Below are positions 1-8,203 of a stretch of DNA of 38,560 nucleotides, piece by piece. Position numbers and translations under genes: made by a program. The stretch spans positions 1-38,560 of the forward strand of contig NZ_WBKP01000038.1 of assembly GCF_009602465.1 (NCBI RefSeq), given 5' to 3'. Below the pieces are notes generated by a model. The model was not told the origin of the DNA and ran no database searches. It saw nothing but the letters and a program-made list of their open reading frames with translations. Within the stretch, counting starts at the first letter, position 1. Each line of letters starts with the position of its first letter. The DNA is from Cumulibacter manganitolerans. GTDB lineage: Bacteria; Actinomycetota; Actinomycetes; Mycobacteriales; Antricoccaceae.

Positions 1-20
1 CCGCCCGGCTGTCCGACCGG

Positions 21-1525
<1,505 letters not shown>

Positions 1526-1529
<4 letters not shown>

Positions 1530-2482
1530 GCGGCACCGTCGCCGGCCTCCCGGTGCCGGTGATCGTCGGCGCGGCGTGCTGCGCGCTCGCCCTCGCGACC
1601 GGGTTCTACCTCGCCGTCGCGCCGGGCCGCACGAAGCTTCCGCTGGAGCGCCGTCGCCCCGACGTCGCGCTCGGGCCGACGCGCCTGGAGCAGACCACCG
1701 CGGCGGCTACCTCGGCGATCGACAAGCTGCTGCGCCGGAGGGGCGCCGCCGGTGCCGCCGCCGCCCTGGAGCAGGCCGGCCTGAAGACCCAGCCGAAGGA
1801 CTTCGCGTTGCTGGTCGTCGCCGGCGCCCTCGCGGCGGTCGCGGTCGGCACCGTCCTGTCCGGTCTCATCCTCGGGCTGTTGCTGGGGCTGCTGGCCCCG
1901 GTCGGCGCCAAGGTAATGCTCGGTCTGCTGGCCCGCAAACGGCAGCACGCCTTCGCCGACCAGCTCGACGATTCGCTGCAGCTCATGGCCAGCAGCCTGC
2001 GCGCGGGCCACAGCCTGCTGCAGGCGCTCGACTCGGTCTCGCGCGAGGCGGAGGAGCCGACCGCGGGAGAGTTCGCGCGGATCGTCAACGAGACCCGCGT
2101 GGGGCGGCCGCTGGCGCCCGCGCTCGAGGAGGCGGCGGCGCGCATGGACAGCCAGGACTTCCTCTGGGTGGCGCAGGCGATCGCCATCAACCGGGAGGTC
2201 GGCGGCAACCTCGCCGAGGTGCTCGACGGGGTCGGCAATACCATCCGGGAGCGTAACCAGATCCGCCGCCAGGTGAAGGCGCTCAGCGCCGAAGGAAAGA
2301 TGTCCGCCTTCGTGCTGCTGGCGCTCCCGTTCGGTGTCACGGGGTTCTTGTCCGTCAGCAATCCCGCGTACCTCGCCAAGTTCTTCCAGAGCCTCACCGG
2401 GTACATCCTGATCGTCGTCGCGATCATCATGCTCATCGTCGGTGCCCTGTGGCTCCGCAAGGTCGTCAGCTTCAAGTTCTGA
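1526..2482 (+). CDS. tadB: Tad pilus inner-membrane platform protein TadB (T2SSF family)
   Basis: Polytopic inner-membrane protein that couples the TadA ATPase to pilin polymerisation. It has 318 residues: an N-terminal membrane helix, a cytosolic linker, a second hydrophobic hairpin (about residues 92-135, rich in Leu/Gly/Val) and the T2SSF helical domain. That domain carries the DQLDDSLQLMASSLRAGHSL region and a downstream E-x-x-RVGRPL-type stretch. Two hydrophobic segments close the C terminus. The ATG start overlaps the tadA stop. Length and topology fit TadB. The next gene is a second T2SSF protein, as expected for the TadB/TadC pair. Confidence 0.92.
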
Positions 2483-2516
2483 GCCGTTCTGGTTCCGTAG
2501 GAAGGAGGACAGATCC

Positions 2517-3407
2517 ATGCCACCAGTGGTCGTGATCGCCGCAGGCATGGTCGGCATCGCGCTCCTGCTGCTCATCTGGTCCGTCTTCGGCGGTGCCAGC
2601 GAGGCGCAGATCCAGACGCTGTCGAACCTGCAGCGCGGCATGGAGAAAGAGCGCGACGCTGAGGCGACCTCGGGCGGTGGCGCCGGCGCGCTGCTGAACG
2701 CCCTCGCGCGCCGCTGCACGCCGACCGGCTCCGTGCAACGGCTCGAGCGGCTGCTGTCCCGCGCCGGCCGGCCCGCCGAGTGGCCGGTCGACCGGCTGCT
2801 GGCGGCGAAGGTGGTGCTGCCGTTCGTGTTCGGTGCCCTCGGGCTGCTGTACATCGTCTCCTCGCCGGGGCCGCTGGCGATCATGGTGACAGTGCTGGCC
2901 GTCGTCGTCGCGTACTTCCTGCCGGAACTGCTGCTGTACAGCCGCGGCCAGGAACGCAGCCAGCAGATCGGGCTGGAGCTCGCCGACACCCTGGACCAGA
3001 TGACCATCGCCGTCGAGGCCGGTCTCGGCTTCGACTCGGCGATCGCCCGTGCGGGCAACAACGGGAAGGGACCACTGGCGGAGGAGCTGATCCGGACGCT
3101 GCAGGACATCCAGCTGGGACAGTCGCGGCGTCAGGCGTACGAGGCGCTGGCGGCCCGCACCGACGCGCCGGACCTGCGGCGGTTCATCCGGGCGATCGTC
3201 CAGGCGGACATGTACGGCGTCTCCATCGCCGGTGTGCTGCGCACCCAGGCGGCCGAGATGCGGATGAAGCGTCGGCAGCGCGCCGAGGAGAAGGCGATGC
3301 AGATCCCGGTGAAGGTCATCTTCCCGCTCATGCTCTGCATCCTGCCGGTGCTGTTCATCGTGCTGCTCGGTCCGGCCGCAATGGACATCGTCAAGGCGTT
3401 CAGCTGA
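2517..3407 (+). CDS. tadC: Tad pilus inner-membrane platform protein TadC (T2SSF family)
   Basis: Second T2SSF-family platform subunit of the Tad pilus machine, 296 residues. The ATG at 2517 is chosen because a strong Shine-Dalgarno (GGAAGGAGGA, ending near 2509) lies just before it; an in-frame start further upstream would run inside the tadB 3' end. An N-terminal hydrophobic helix (VVVIAAGMVGIALLLLIW) is followed by a cytosolic segment, a central hydrophobic hairpin (about residues 97-135) and the T2SSF domain with ELADTLDQMTIAVEAGLGFD. A C-terminal hydrophobic helix follows KVIFPLMLCILP. The gap to tadB is 34 nt, so they are probably co-transcribed. TadB and TadC normally form a hetero-oligomeric platform. 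Confidence 0.9.
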   Translation: MPPVVVIAAGMVGIALLLLIWSVFGGASEAQIQTLSNLQRGMEKERDAEATSGGGAGALLNALARRCTPTGSVQRLERLLSRAGRPAEWPVDRLLAAKVVLPFVFGALGLLYIVSSPGPLAIMVTVLAVVVAYFLPELLLYSRGQERSQQIGLELADTLDQMTIAVEAGLGFDSAIARAGNNGKGPLAEELIRTLQDIQLGQSRRQAYEALAARTDAPDLRRFIRAIVQADMYGVSIAGVLRTQAAEMRMKRRQRAEEKAMQIPVKVIFPLMLCILPVLFIVLLGPAAMDIVKAFS

Positions 3408-3418
3408 GCACGTCGCAC

Positions 3419-4066
3419 ATGCTCACCATCGTCGGCGCCACCGTCGTGGTCGCGCTCGCCGCAGCGGCGCTCACCGGTTGGATCCGCCGGGTCGCCGAGA
3501 CGGAGTCGCGCTGGCTGCGTAGCGCGCTGCACGTCCCGCTGGCCGGGCTGGGCGCTGCGGGCGCCGCGGTGACGGCGCGCGGCTGGGCCGAGCTCCTCGC
3601 CTGGTGCGCGCTCGCCCTCGCGGCAGCGCTGCTCGTGGTGATCGACCTGGCGGCGTACCGGCTTCCCGACGTGATCGTGGGGCCGATGTATCCGATCCTG
3701 TTCGTGCTCCTGGCGGCCGCGGCGGCGACCAGCGGCGACTGGGGCCGGCTCGGTCGGGCCGCGCTCGCCGGGTTGATCGTCATCACCGTCTATTTCGTGC
3801 TCGCGCTCATCGCGCCCTCCGGTCTGGGCCTGGGGGATGTGAAGCTGTCCGGCCTGCTCGGCGCCTTTCTCGGCTGGTTCGGGTGGCCGCACGTCGTCCT
3901 CGGCGTCCTCGCCGGCTTCGCGCTGAACGCGGTCGTGGCGTTGACGCTGCTGGCGGTGACCCGCCTGACCCGGCACGGGGCCGTCCCGTTCGGGCCGTGC
4001 ATGATGGCTGGTGCCGTCGTCGGTGCGGTGTGGGGACTCGTGGTGTTCCCGGGCATCGGCGGCTGA
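3419..4066 (+). CDS. Prepilin peptidase, A24 family, minimal TadV/CpaA type
   Basis: Membrane aspartic protease that trims Flp pre-pilins. It has 215 residues with about six or seven hydrophobic helices. Both catalytic Asp regions are visible: the first in VVIDLAAYRLPD, the second in the GxGD signature GLGLGDVKLSG. There is no N-terminal cytosolic methylase domain with Cys pairs, so it is the short A24A/TadV form rather than a bifunctional PilD. The ATG at 3419 lies 11 nt after the tadC stop. The C terminus PFGPCMMAGA is typical of the family. No pilin or TadE/F pseudopilin gene follows here, so those must lie elsewhere, possibly before the window. Confidence 0.9.
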   Translation: MLTIVGATVVVALAAAALTGWIRRVAETESRWLRSALHVPLAGLGAAGAAVTARGWAELLAWCALALAAALLVVIDLAAYRLPDVIVGPMYPILFVLLAAAAATSGDWGRLGRAALAGLIVITVYFVLALIAPSGLGLGDVKLSGLLGAFLGWFGWPHVVLGVLAGFALNAVVALTLLAVTRLTRHGAVPFGPCMMAGAVVGAVWGLVVFPGIGG

Positions 4067-4068
4067 GG

Positions 4069-4080
4069 CGAAGATCTTCG
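4069..4080. other. 12-bp perfect palindrome CGAAGATCTTCG
   Basis: A perfect 12-bp dyad sits 2 nt after the prepilin peptidase stop and 16 nt before the DinB start. It has no loop or T-run, so it is not a convincing terminator. It could be a protein-binding site or chance. Confidence 0.35.
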
Positions 4081-4096
4081 AGGGCGGGAGTCGTTC

Positions 4097-4576
4097 ATGC
4101 GGGATGCGGACCTGAGGGAGCAGCTCACCGCGCAGCGGCGGCACGTGCTGGACGCGGTCGCCGGGCTGGAAGAGCGCGACCTGGCTCGGATCGTCGTCCC
4201 GTCCGGCTGGTCGATCACGCGGCTGCTCAACCATCTTGCGTACGACGACGAGATGTTCTGGATCGGCGCGGTGCTCGGCGCGGATCCGCAGGCCATCGAG
4301 AGCCTGCACGACGGGTGGCGGTCGGAACCGATGTCGGGGACCGACGCGATCGGTCGCTATCGCGACCAGATCGAGTGCAGCGACCGGATCCTGGACGGCC
4401 TCGATCTGAGCGCGCCGCCGCGCTGGTGGCCTCCGGCCTCGGTGTTCGACGCCCCGCCCATGCAGGACGGCTGGGAGGTGCTGTTCCGGGTCTTCACGGA
4501 GACGGCGGTGCACGCCGGTCATCTGGACATCGTCCGTGAGCTCATCGATGGACACCAGCACATCGTCGTCACATGA
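4097..4576 (+). CDS. DinB/DUF664-family four-helix protein
   Basis: A 159-residue protein of the DinB/YfiT-like superfamily, four-helix bundles with a three-His metal site; many actinobacterial members are thiol-dependent transferases or of unknown role. His46 (in LLNHLAYDDEMFW) and the HAGH motif (His139 and His142, in ETAVHAGHLDIVREL) match the expected metal ligands. The WSITRLLNHL segment is typical of the mycothiol-dependent/DUF664 branch, but a mycothiol role is inference. The ATG at 4097 follows GGGCGGGAG. It lies 30 nt after the pilus genes with no functional link visible. The substrate is unknown. Confidence 0.8.
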   Translation: MRDADLREQLTAQRRHVLDAVAGLEERDLARIVVPSGWSITRLLNHLAYDDEMFWIGAVLGADPQAIESLHDGWRSEPMSGTDAIGRYRDQIECSDRILDGLDLSAPPRWWPPASVFDAPPMQDGWEVLFRVFTETAVHAGHLDIVRELIDGHQHIVVT

Positions 4577-4598
4577 GCCGGGTGCCCAGACATGACGC

Positions 4599-4655
4599 GA
4601 TGCGGTGGCCTTTACCCCGCTATGCGGCCGATATCGGGGTATAACCCACCGCATC
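4599..4655 (+). promoter_or_regulatory. Long inverted repeat / stem-loop upstream of the DUF4921 gene
   Basis: Left arm 4599-4619 and right arm 4635-4655 pair over 18 of 21 positions. The outer 10 bp (GATGCGGTGG / CCACCGCATC) and inner 7 bp (TACCCCG / CGGGGTA) are perfect. The loop is 15 nt (4620-4634). No T-run follows, so a simple terminator for the DinB gene is unlikely. The right arm contains TATAAC (4640-4645), a good -10 hexamer match, so the dyad could be an operator over the promoter of the next gene, or a leader structure. Confidence 0.6.
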
Positions 4656-4689
4656 AAGCATGAACCAGCGCGCGAAGGAAGGAGGTCTC

Positions 4690-6066
4690 GTGTTCCCTAT
4701 CGCTGACGCCGTGTCCTACGGCACGCCGGACGCGTACCTGCGCACCATGGCCGACGGCACGATCAAGCAGATCAGCCCGTTCACCGGCACGCAGGTGTGG
4801 ACGGTTCCCGGGCGCGGGGACCGCCCGCTCGGCATCCCCGCCGTCGACCCGCGGCCGCTGCAGCACGACGCGCACACCCGCAGCTGCGCGTTCTGCAGCG
4901 ACAACTACCTGAAGACGCCTCCCGAGAAGGCGCGGGTGGTGCGGGCGGGGGAGAACTGGTCGACGCTGGTCGACGTGCCGATCGCCCGGCTGTTCGAGCA
5001 GGTCGCCGAGTTCCGCCGGATCCCCAACCTCTACGAGATCGTGTCGCTGGACTACTGGCGCCGCAACTACGGCTACCGCCTGCCCCAGGGCATCGCCGAT
5101 CGGATGACCCGGTACCTGTCGGAGCCGGCCGGGCGGGCGCACGTCCTCGGCCTGCTGCGAAGCAAGATCCCCGAGGCGCGGCGGGCCGACGTGGACGACG
5201 AGGACCTTCTCGAGCAGCAGGGCGCCTCGTTCTTCGGCGGCACCCACGACGTGATCGTCGCTCGCCGGCACTTCACCGACGACGCGATCGACGACAGCAA
5301 CTTGGCGTCCTCGGGAACGCTCACCGTCGAGGAGCACCACCAGTACACGCGCTTCGCCATCGCCTCGCTGCGCGAGCTCTATGCCGCCAACCGCTATGCG
5401 CGCTACGTCGCGGTCTTCCAGAACTGGCTCAAGCCGGCCGGAGCGTCGTTCGACCATCTGCACAAGCAGCTCGTCGCGATCGACGAGCGCGGGGTGCAGT
5501 CCGAGCTCGAGCTGGCCCGGGCCCGGGTCAACCCCAACCTGTACAACGAGGCCGCGGTCAACTTCGCGTCGTACCAGAACCTCGTGGTTGCGGAGAACGA
5601 CTACGCGATCGCGCACTCCGGGTTCGGGCACCGCTACCCGACGCTGGAGATCTTCTCCAAGAGCCCGCACAGCGAGCCGTGGAACCACACCGACGAGGAG
5701 GTCCGCGGGATGTCGGACCTCATCCATGCGGTGCACGCCGCGGTCGGCGCCGACGTGCCGTCCAACGAGGAGTGGCACCACAAGCCGCCGGACGTGGACG
5801 TCCCGATGCCGTGGCGGGTGATGATCAAGCTGCGCGTCTCGACGCTCGCCGGTTTCGAGGGCGGCACCAAGATCTATCTCAACACCATCAGCCCGGTGGA
5901 CCTGCGCGATCGCGTGGTGCCGGCGTTGTTCACGTTGCGCGAGCGCGGTCGCATCGCCGCCACGGTCAAGATCGCCGAGGAGTGCGAGTGCCTGCCGAAC
6001 TGCCTGGCCTACAACCCGGCGGTACGCCGCGCGGCCGGTGACCGCCTCAACCCGACAGTGCCTTGA
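4690..6066 (+). CDS. DUF4921 family, GalT/HIT-like nucleotidyltransferase-fold protein
   Basis: A 458-residue protein resembling actinobacterial DUF4921 proteins, which look like galactose-1-phosphate uridylyltransferases of the HIT superfamily. The start of the conserved core (DGTIKQISPFTGTQVWTVPG) is typical. A Cys pair (Cys66, Cys69 in SCAFCS) suggests a zinc site as in GalT. The HIT-like His-x-His-x-Gln (FDHLHKQL, His256/His258/Gln260) is the probable nucleotidylated centre. GTG 4690 is preferred because AAGGAAGGAGG lies directly before it; an in-frame ATG at 4660 has no ribosome site. The 3' end overlaps the convergent WXG100 gene by 20 nt. The real substrate is unknown; a nucleotidyl transfer or phosphorylase reaction is inferred from the fold. 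Confidence 0.83.
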   Translation: MFPIADAVSYGTPDAYLRTMADGTIKQISPFTGTQVWTVPGRGDRPLGIPAVDPRPLQHDAHTRSCAFCSDNYLKTPPEKARVVRAGENWSTLVDVPIARLFEQVAEFRRIPNLYEIVSLDYWRRNYGYRLPQGIADRMTRYLSEPAGRAHVLGLLRSKIPEARRADVDDEDLLEQQGASFFGGTHDVIVARRHFTDDAIDDSNLASSGTLTVEEHHQYTRFAIASLRELYAANRYARYVAVFQNWLKPAGASFDHLHKQLVAIDERGVQSELELARARVNPNLYNEAAVNFASYQNLVVAENDYAIAHSGFGHRYPTLEIFSKSPHSEPWNHTDEEVRGMSDLIHAVHAAVGADVPSNEEWHHKPPDVDVPMPWRVMIKLRVSTLAGFEGGTKIYLNTISPVDLRDRVVPALFTLRERGRIAATVKIAEECECLPNCLAYNPAVRRAAGDRLNPTVP

Positions 6067-6340
6067 CCATGGCATAGCCGGTCTGCTCGGCGATCGCGGC
6101 GATGGTGCTGGTGGCCTGGGCGCGCGCGGCCAGCTGCTGGGTGTACAGCGCGGTCTTCTGCTGATAGCGGGCGGTGCGCTCCTGCAGCCCGGCGCCGGTG
6201 AGCACGTCGAGTGCCTCGCTCACCACGCCGCCGAGGCGGGCCTGCACGCCGGCCCAGATGGCGTCCCACTCGCCCTGATGCGCGGCGGTGGCGGCGGCGA
6301 TCGCGCTGATCTGCTCGGTGTCGAAGGCGATGACGGACAC
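6047..6340 (-). CDS. WXG100-family type VII secretion protein (EsxA/EsxB-like)
   Basis: A 97-residue helical-hairpin protein with WXG-type turn Trp29-Ala-Gly (EWDAIWAGVQ), the hallmark of ESX/type VII secreted proteins that work as dimers. The second helix ends in a Gln/Ala-rich stretch (YTQQLAARAQATSTIAAIAE). The GTG start at 6340 is supported by an AGGAGG-containing ribosome site (6346-6352) that overlaps the stop codon of the gene before it, showing a coupled pair. The stop falls inside the 3' end of the convergent DUF4921 gene. No EccC ATPase or other ESX core gene is in view, so this is an orphan pair or a small fragment of a larger locus. Confidence 0.82.
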   Translation of the reverse strand: MSVIAFDTEQISAIAAATAAHQGEWDAIWAGVQARLGGVVSEALDVLTGAGLQERTARYQQKTALYTQQLAARAQATSTIAAIAEQTGYAMVKALSG

Positions 6341-6350
6341 GGCTCTCCTC

Positions 6351-6674
6351 CTAGATTCCCGCGGCGATGGCGGCGGCAAGCCCGCCGCTCTTGGCCGCGG
6401 CGGTCGCCTCGTCCGACCCGGCCTGCGCGACACCGACGAGGGTCTGCAGATCCGCGCGCAGCACGGACAGCTCCTCGGCCAGCGCCTTTCCGCCGCCGCC
6501 GAGCTCGCCGAACGCCGCGGAGGTGATGTGGCCGGCCGGAGCCGTCATGGCTGCGGTGCTCGCGTCCGCCTGGGCGAGGACCTTCGCGGTGACGCCGTTC
6601 ATCTGCGCGGTCGCGTCGTCCACGACCGCGATCGCTGCCTGCACCTGATCGAGGTCGATCTTCGGTCCGCTCAT
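6351..6674 (-). CDS. WXG100-like helical partner protein
   Basis: A 107-residue Ala-rich helical protein, first gene of a two-gene leftward unit with the WXG100 gene. It begins KIDLDQVQAAIAVVDD and has a Gly-rich turn (FGELGGGGKAL, near residues 55-65) between two long helices. There is no literal Trp-x-Gly; the turn probably replaces it. ATG 6674 is preceded by AGGGAGAG. By size, shape and pairing it is probably the heterodimer partner of its neighbour; that is inference. It is divergent from the GH3 gene across a 187-nt intergenic region carrying a strong inverted repeat. Confidence 0.72.
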   Translation of the reverse strand: MSGPKIDLDQVQAAIAVVDDATAQMNGVTAKVLAQADASTAAMTAPAGHITSAAFGELGGGGKALAEELSVLRADLQTLVGVAQAGSDEATAAAKSGGLAAAIAAGI

Positions 6675-6750
6675 CTGCTCTCCCTTGGGGTAGGTGGATC
6701 CGTACGGCCCCACCCCATCACCCGCCGGGCCGCGTCGGCGGCGCCATCGG

Positions 6751-6789
6751 GGCGTCTGTGGACCGGGGAGCGGTCATCCACAGGACGCC
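6751..6789. promoter_or_regulatory. Inverted repeat with TGTGGA / TCCACA arms between the WXG and GH3 genes
   Basis: The left arm GGCGTCTGTGGA (6751-6762) pairs with the right arm TCCACAGGACGCC (6777-6789) over 12 bp with one bulged base; the spacer is 14 nt. The right arm holds TCATCCACA, which fits the actinobacterial DnaA-box pattern (TCCACA core). It sits in a divergent promoter region, 72 nt before the GH3 start. It could be a regulator-binding site, a DnaA-box pair or a transcribed hairpin. Confidence 0.5.
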
Positions 6790-6861
6790 GTCCGCCGCGT
6801 TGACGCGCGCGCTGGTCCGCGGCACCGCCGGCGGACCGCGCCGACCGATACCGTGGGCCGG

Positions 6862-8103
6862 GTGAGGACCACGAGAAGACGTACCTGCCTGGCGGCGCTG
6901 GCGACGATCGGCGTCCTGACCGGTGCCGCCTGCGGCCCCGGAGGGCGGGACGCGGCCGGCCCGGCGACCCCGAGCGGCTCCTCGTCGCCGACGTCCGCCC
7001 CGTCCGACGCCGCCGTGCCGACTTCCGGTCCGGCACAGACCGGCGCTGCGCCGGCCCAGACCTGCGCCCAGCGCATCGGGGACATGCTGTCGCCACAGCA
7101 GAAGGCCGCCCAGCTGATTCTCGTGGCGATGACGCCGGGCTCGACCGCCGACGCCAGCGCGCAGCTGAAGAAGGGCAACGCGGGCGGGGTCTTCCTGCTC
7201 GGCGGCTGGCCGAGCCAGGCCGCCGCGAAGCAGGCCACCGATCAGATCCACGCCCAGTCCGCGAGCACGGCCCAGATCGGCACCTGGGTGGCCATCGACC
7301 AGGAGGGTGGCCAGGTGCAGCAGCTCAAGGGACCCGGCGTGAGCAGCATCCCGTCGGCGCTGGATCAGGCGATGCTCGGCCCGGAGACGCTGCGCGCGCA
7401 GGCCGCTCAGTGGGCTCAGCAGCTGAAGCAGGCGGGGATCGACATCAACCTCGCGCCGGTCGCCGACGTCGTGCCGGCGGACATCGGCAAGAAGAACGGG
7501 CCGATCGGGCGCTACGACCGGCAGTACGGCGACACCCCGCAGGCGGTCACCGCACCGATGATCGCCTTCCTGCAGGGGATGCAGGACGGCGGCATCGCGG
7601 CCACCGTGAAGCACTTCCCGGGGATCGGGCGCATCACCGGCAACACCGACCAGACGGCGTCCGGCATCGACGACGACGTCGCGAGTGCGGCGGACCCGGC
7701 GCTCGCGCCGTTCCAGTCGGCGATCCAGGCCGGGGTGCCCATCGTGATGGTCTCGACGGCCCGCTACCCCCAGCTCGATCCGCAGAACCAGGCCGCGTTC
7801 TCCGGCGCGATCATCGACGGGCTGCTGCGCGGCCAGCTCGGCTTCACCGGCGTCACCTTCACCGACGATGTCGGCGCCGCGAAGTCGGTGGCCGACGTCC
7901 CCGTCGCCGACCGCATCACCCGCTACCTGGAGGCCGGTGGAGACGTCGTGCTGACCGCCGTCCCGACGCAGGCCCAGACGATGGCCGCGGCGGTCGTCGC
8001 GCAGTACGGCGCGGAACCGGCGTTCGCCGCGAAGGTCGACGCGGCCGTCGACCGCGTGCTCGCGCTCAAGGAGAAGCAGCACCTGCTGCCGTGCTCGGGC
8101 TAG
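6862..8103 (+). CDS. Exported glycoside hydrolase family 3 protein, probable lipoprotein
   Basis: 413 residues: an N-terminal signal sequence with Arg-rich n-region and hydrophobic core (CLAALATIGVLTGAAC), then a Ser/Thr/Pro linker to about residue 70 and a GH3 N-terminal TIM barrel. Cys24 sits in a lipobox-like context (GAAC), not a perfect lipobox. The barrel shows AIDQEGGQVQQL, the substrate Lys-His of KHFPG (Lys250-His251) and the candidate nucleophile in FTDDVGAA (Asp335 or Asp336). The NagZ/LpqI-type HGxGDSH loop is replaced by GIGRITGNTD, so the usual His of the acid/base dyad is absent. Likely wall-associated, perhaps with altered glycan specificity or no hydrolysis. GTG 6862 is chosen because it starts the signal peptide; upstream in-frame residues are unrelated. 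Confidence 0.85.
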   Translation: MRTTRRRTCLAALATIGVLTGAACGPGGRDAAGPATPSGSSSPTSAPSDAAVPTSGPAQTGAAPAQTCAQRIGDMLSPQQKAAQLILVAMTPGSTADASAQLKKGNAGGVFLLGGWPSQAAAKQATDQIHAQSASTAQIGTWVAIDQEGGQVQQLKGPGVSSIPSALDQAMLGPETLRAQAAQWAQQLKQAGIDINLAPVADVVPADIGKKNGPIGRYDRQYGDTPQAVTAPMIAFLQGMQDGGIAATVKHFPGIGRITGNTDQTASGIDDDVASAADPALAPFQSAIQAGVPIVMVSTARYPQLDPQNQAAFSGAIIDGLLRGQLGFTGVTFTDDVGAAKSVADVPVADRITRYLEAGGDVVLTAVPTQAQTMAAAVVAQYGAEPAFAAKVDAAVDRVLALKEKQHLLPCSG

Positions 8104-8167
8104 CGCCCGCCGACGTGACGTGGCAGACGCCGCGGAGGGTTGACCGCGCACCGGACCTGCTGAGACG

Positions 8168-8179
8168 ATTCTATAGAAT
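8168..8179. promoter_or_regulatory. Perfect palindrome ATTCTATAGAAT, probable operator
   Basis: A 12-bp perfect dyad of mostly A/T in a GC-rich background, 24 nt before the acyl-CoA dehydrogenase GTG. It contains TAGAAT (8174-8179), a 5/6 match to a -10 box, so a repressor bound here would block the promoter. No good -35 lies at 17 bp. The regulator is unknown. Confidence 0.5.
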
Positions 8180-8203
8180 TCGATCCCGTCATTGGAGGAC
8201 CAC

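Noticed and set aside
4660-4689. ATG at 4660 as the DUF4921 start
   Set aside because: It has no ribosome site, and AAGGAAGGAGG lies inside this segment directly before GTG 4690.
4577-4689. Rho-independent terminator after the DinB gene
   Set aside because: The dyad is strong but is not followed by a T-run, so it is listed as a regulatory element instead.
4654-6075. A 473-codon minus-strand frame opposite the DUF4921 gene
   Set aside because: It mirrors the plus-strand gene in an antisense frame with Arg/Val/Gly-rich sequence and no recognisable motif; the plus strand encodes the conserved protein.
8140-8179. A -35 TTGACC paired with TAGAAT as a promoter
   Set aside because: The spacing is 28 nt, too long for a sigma70-type promoter. 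The palindrome is reported alone.
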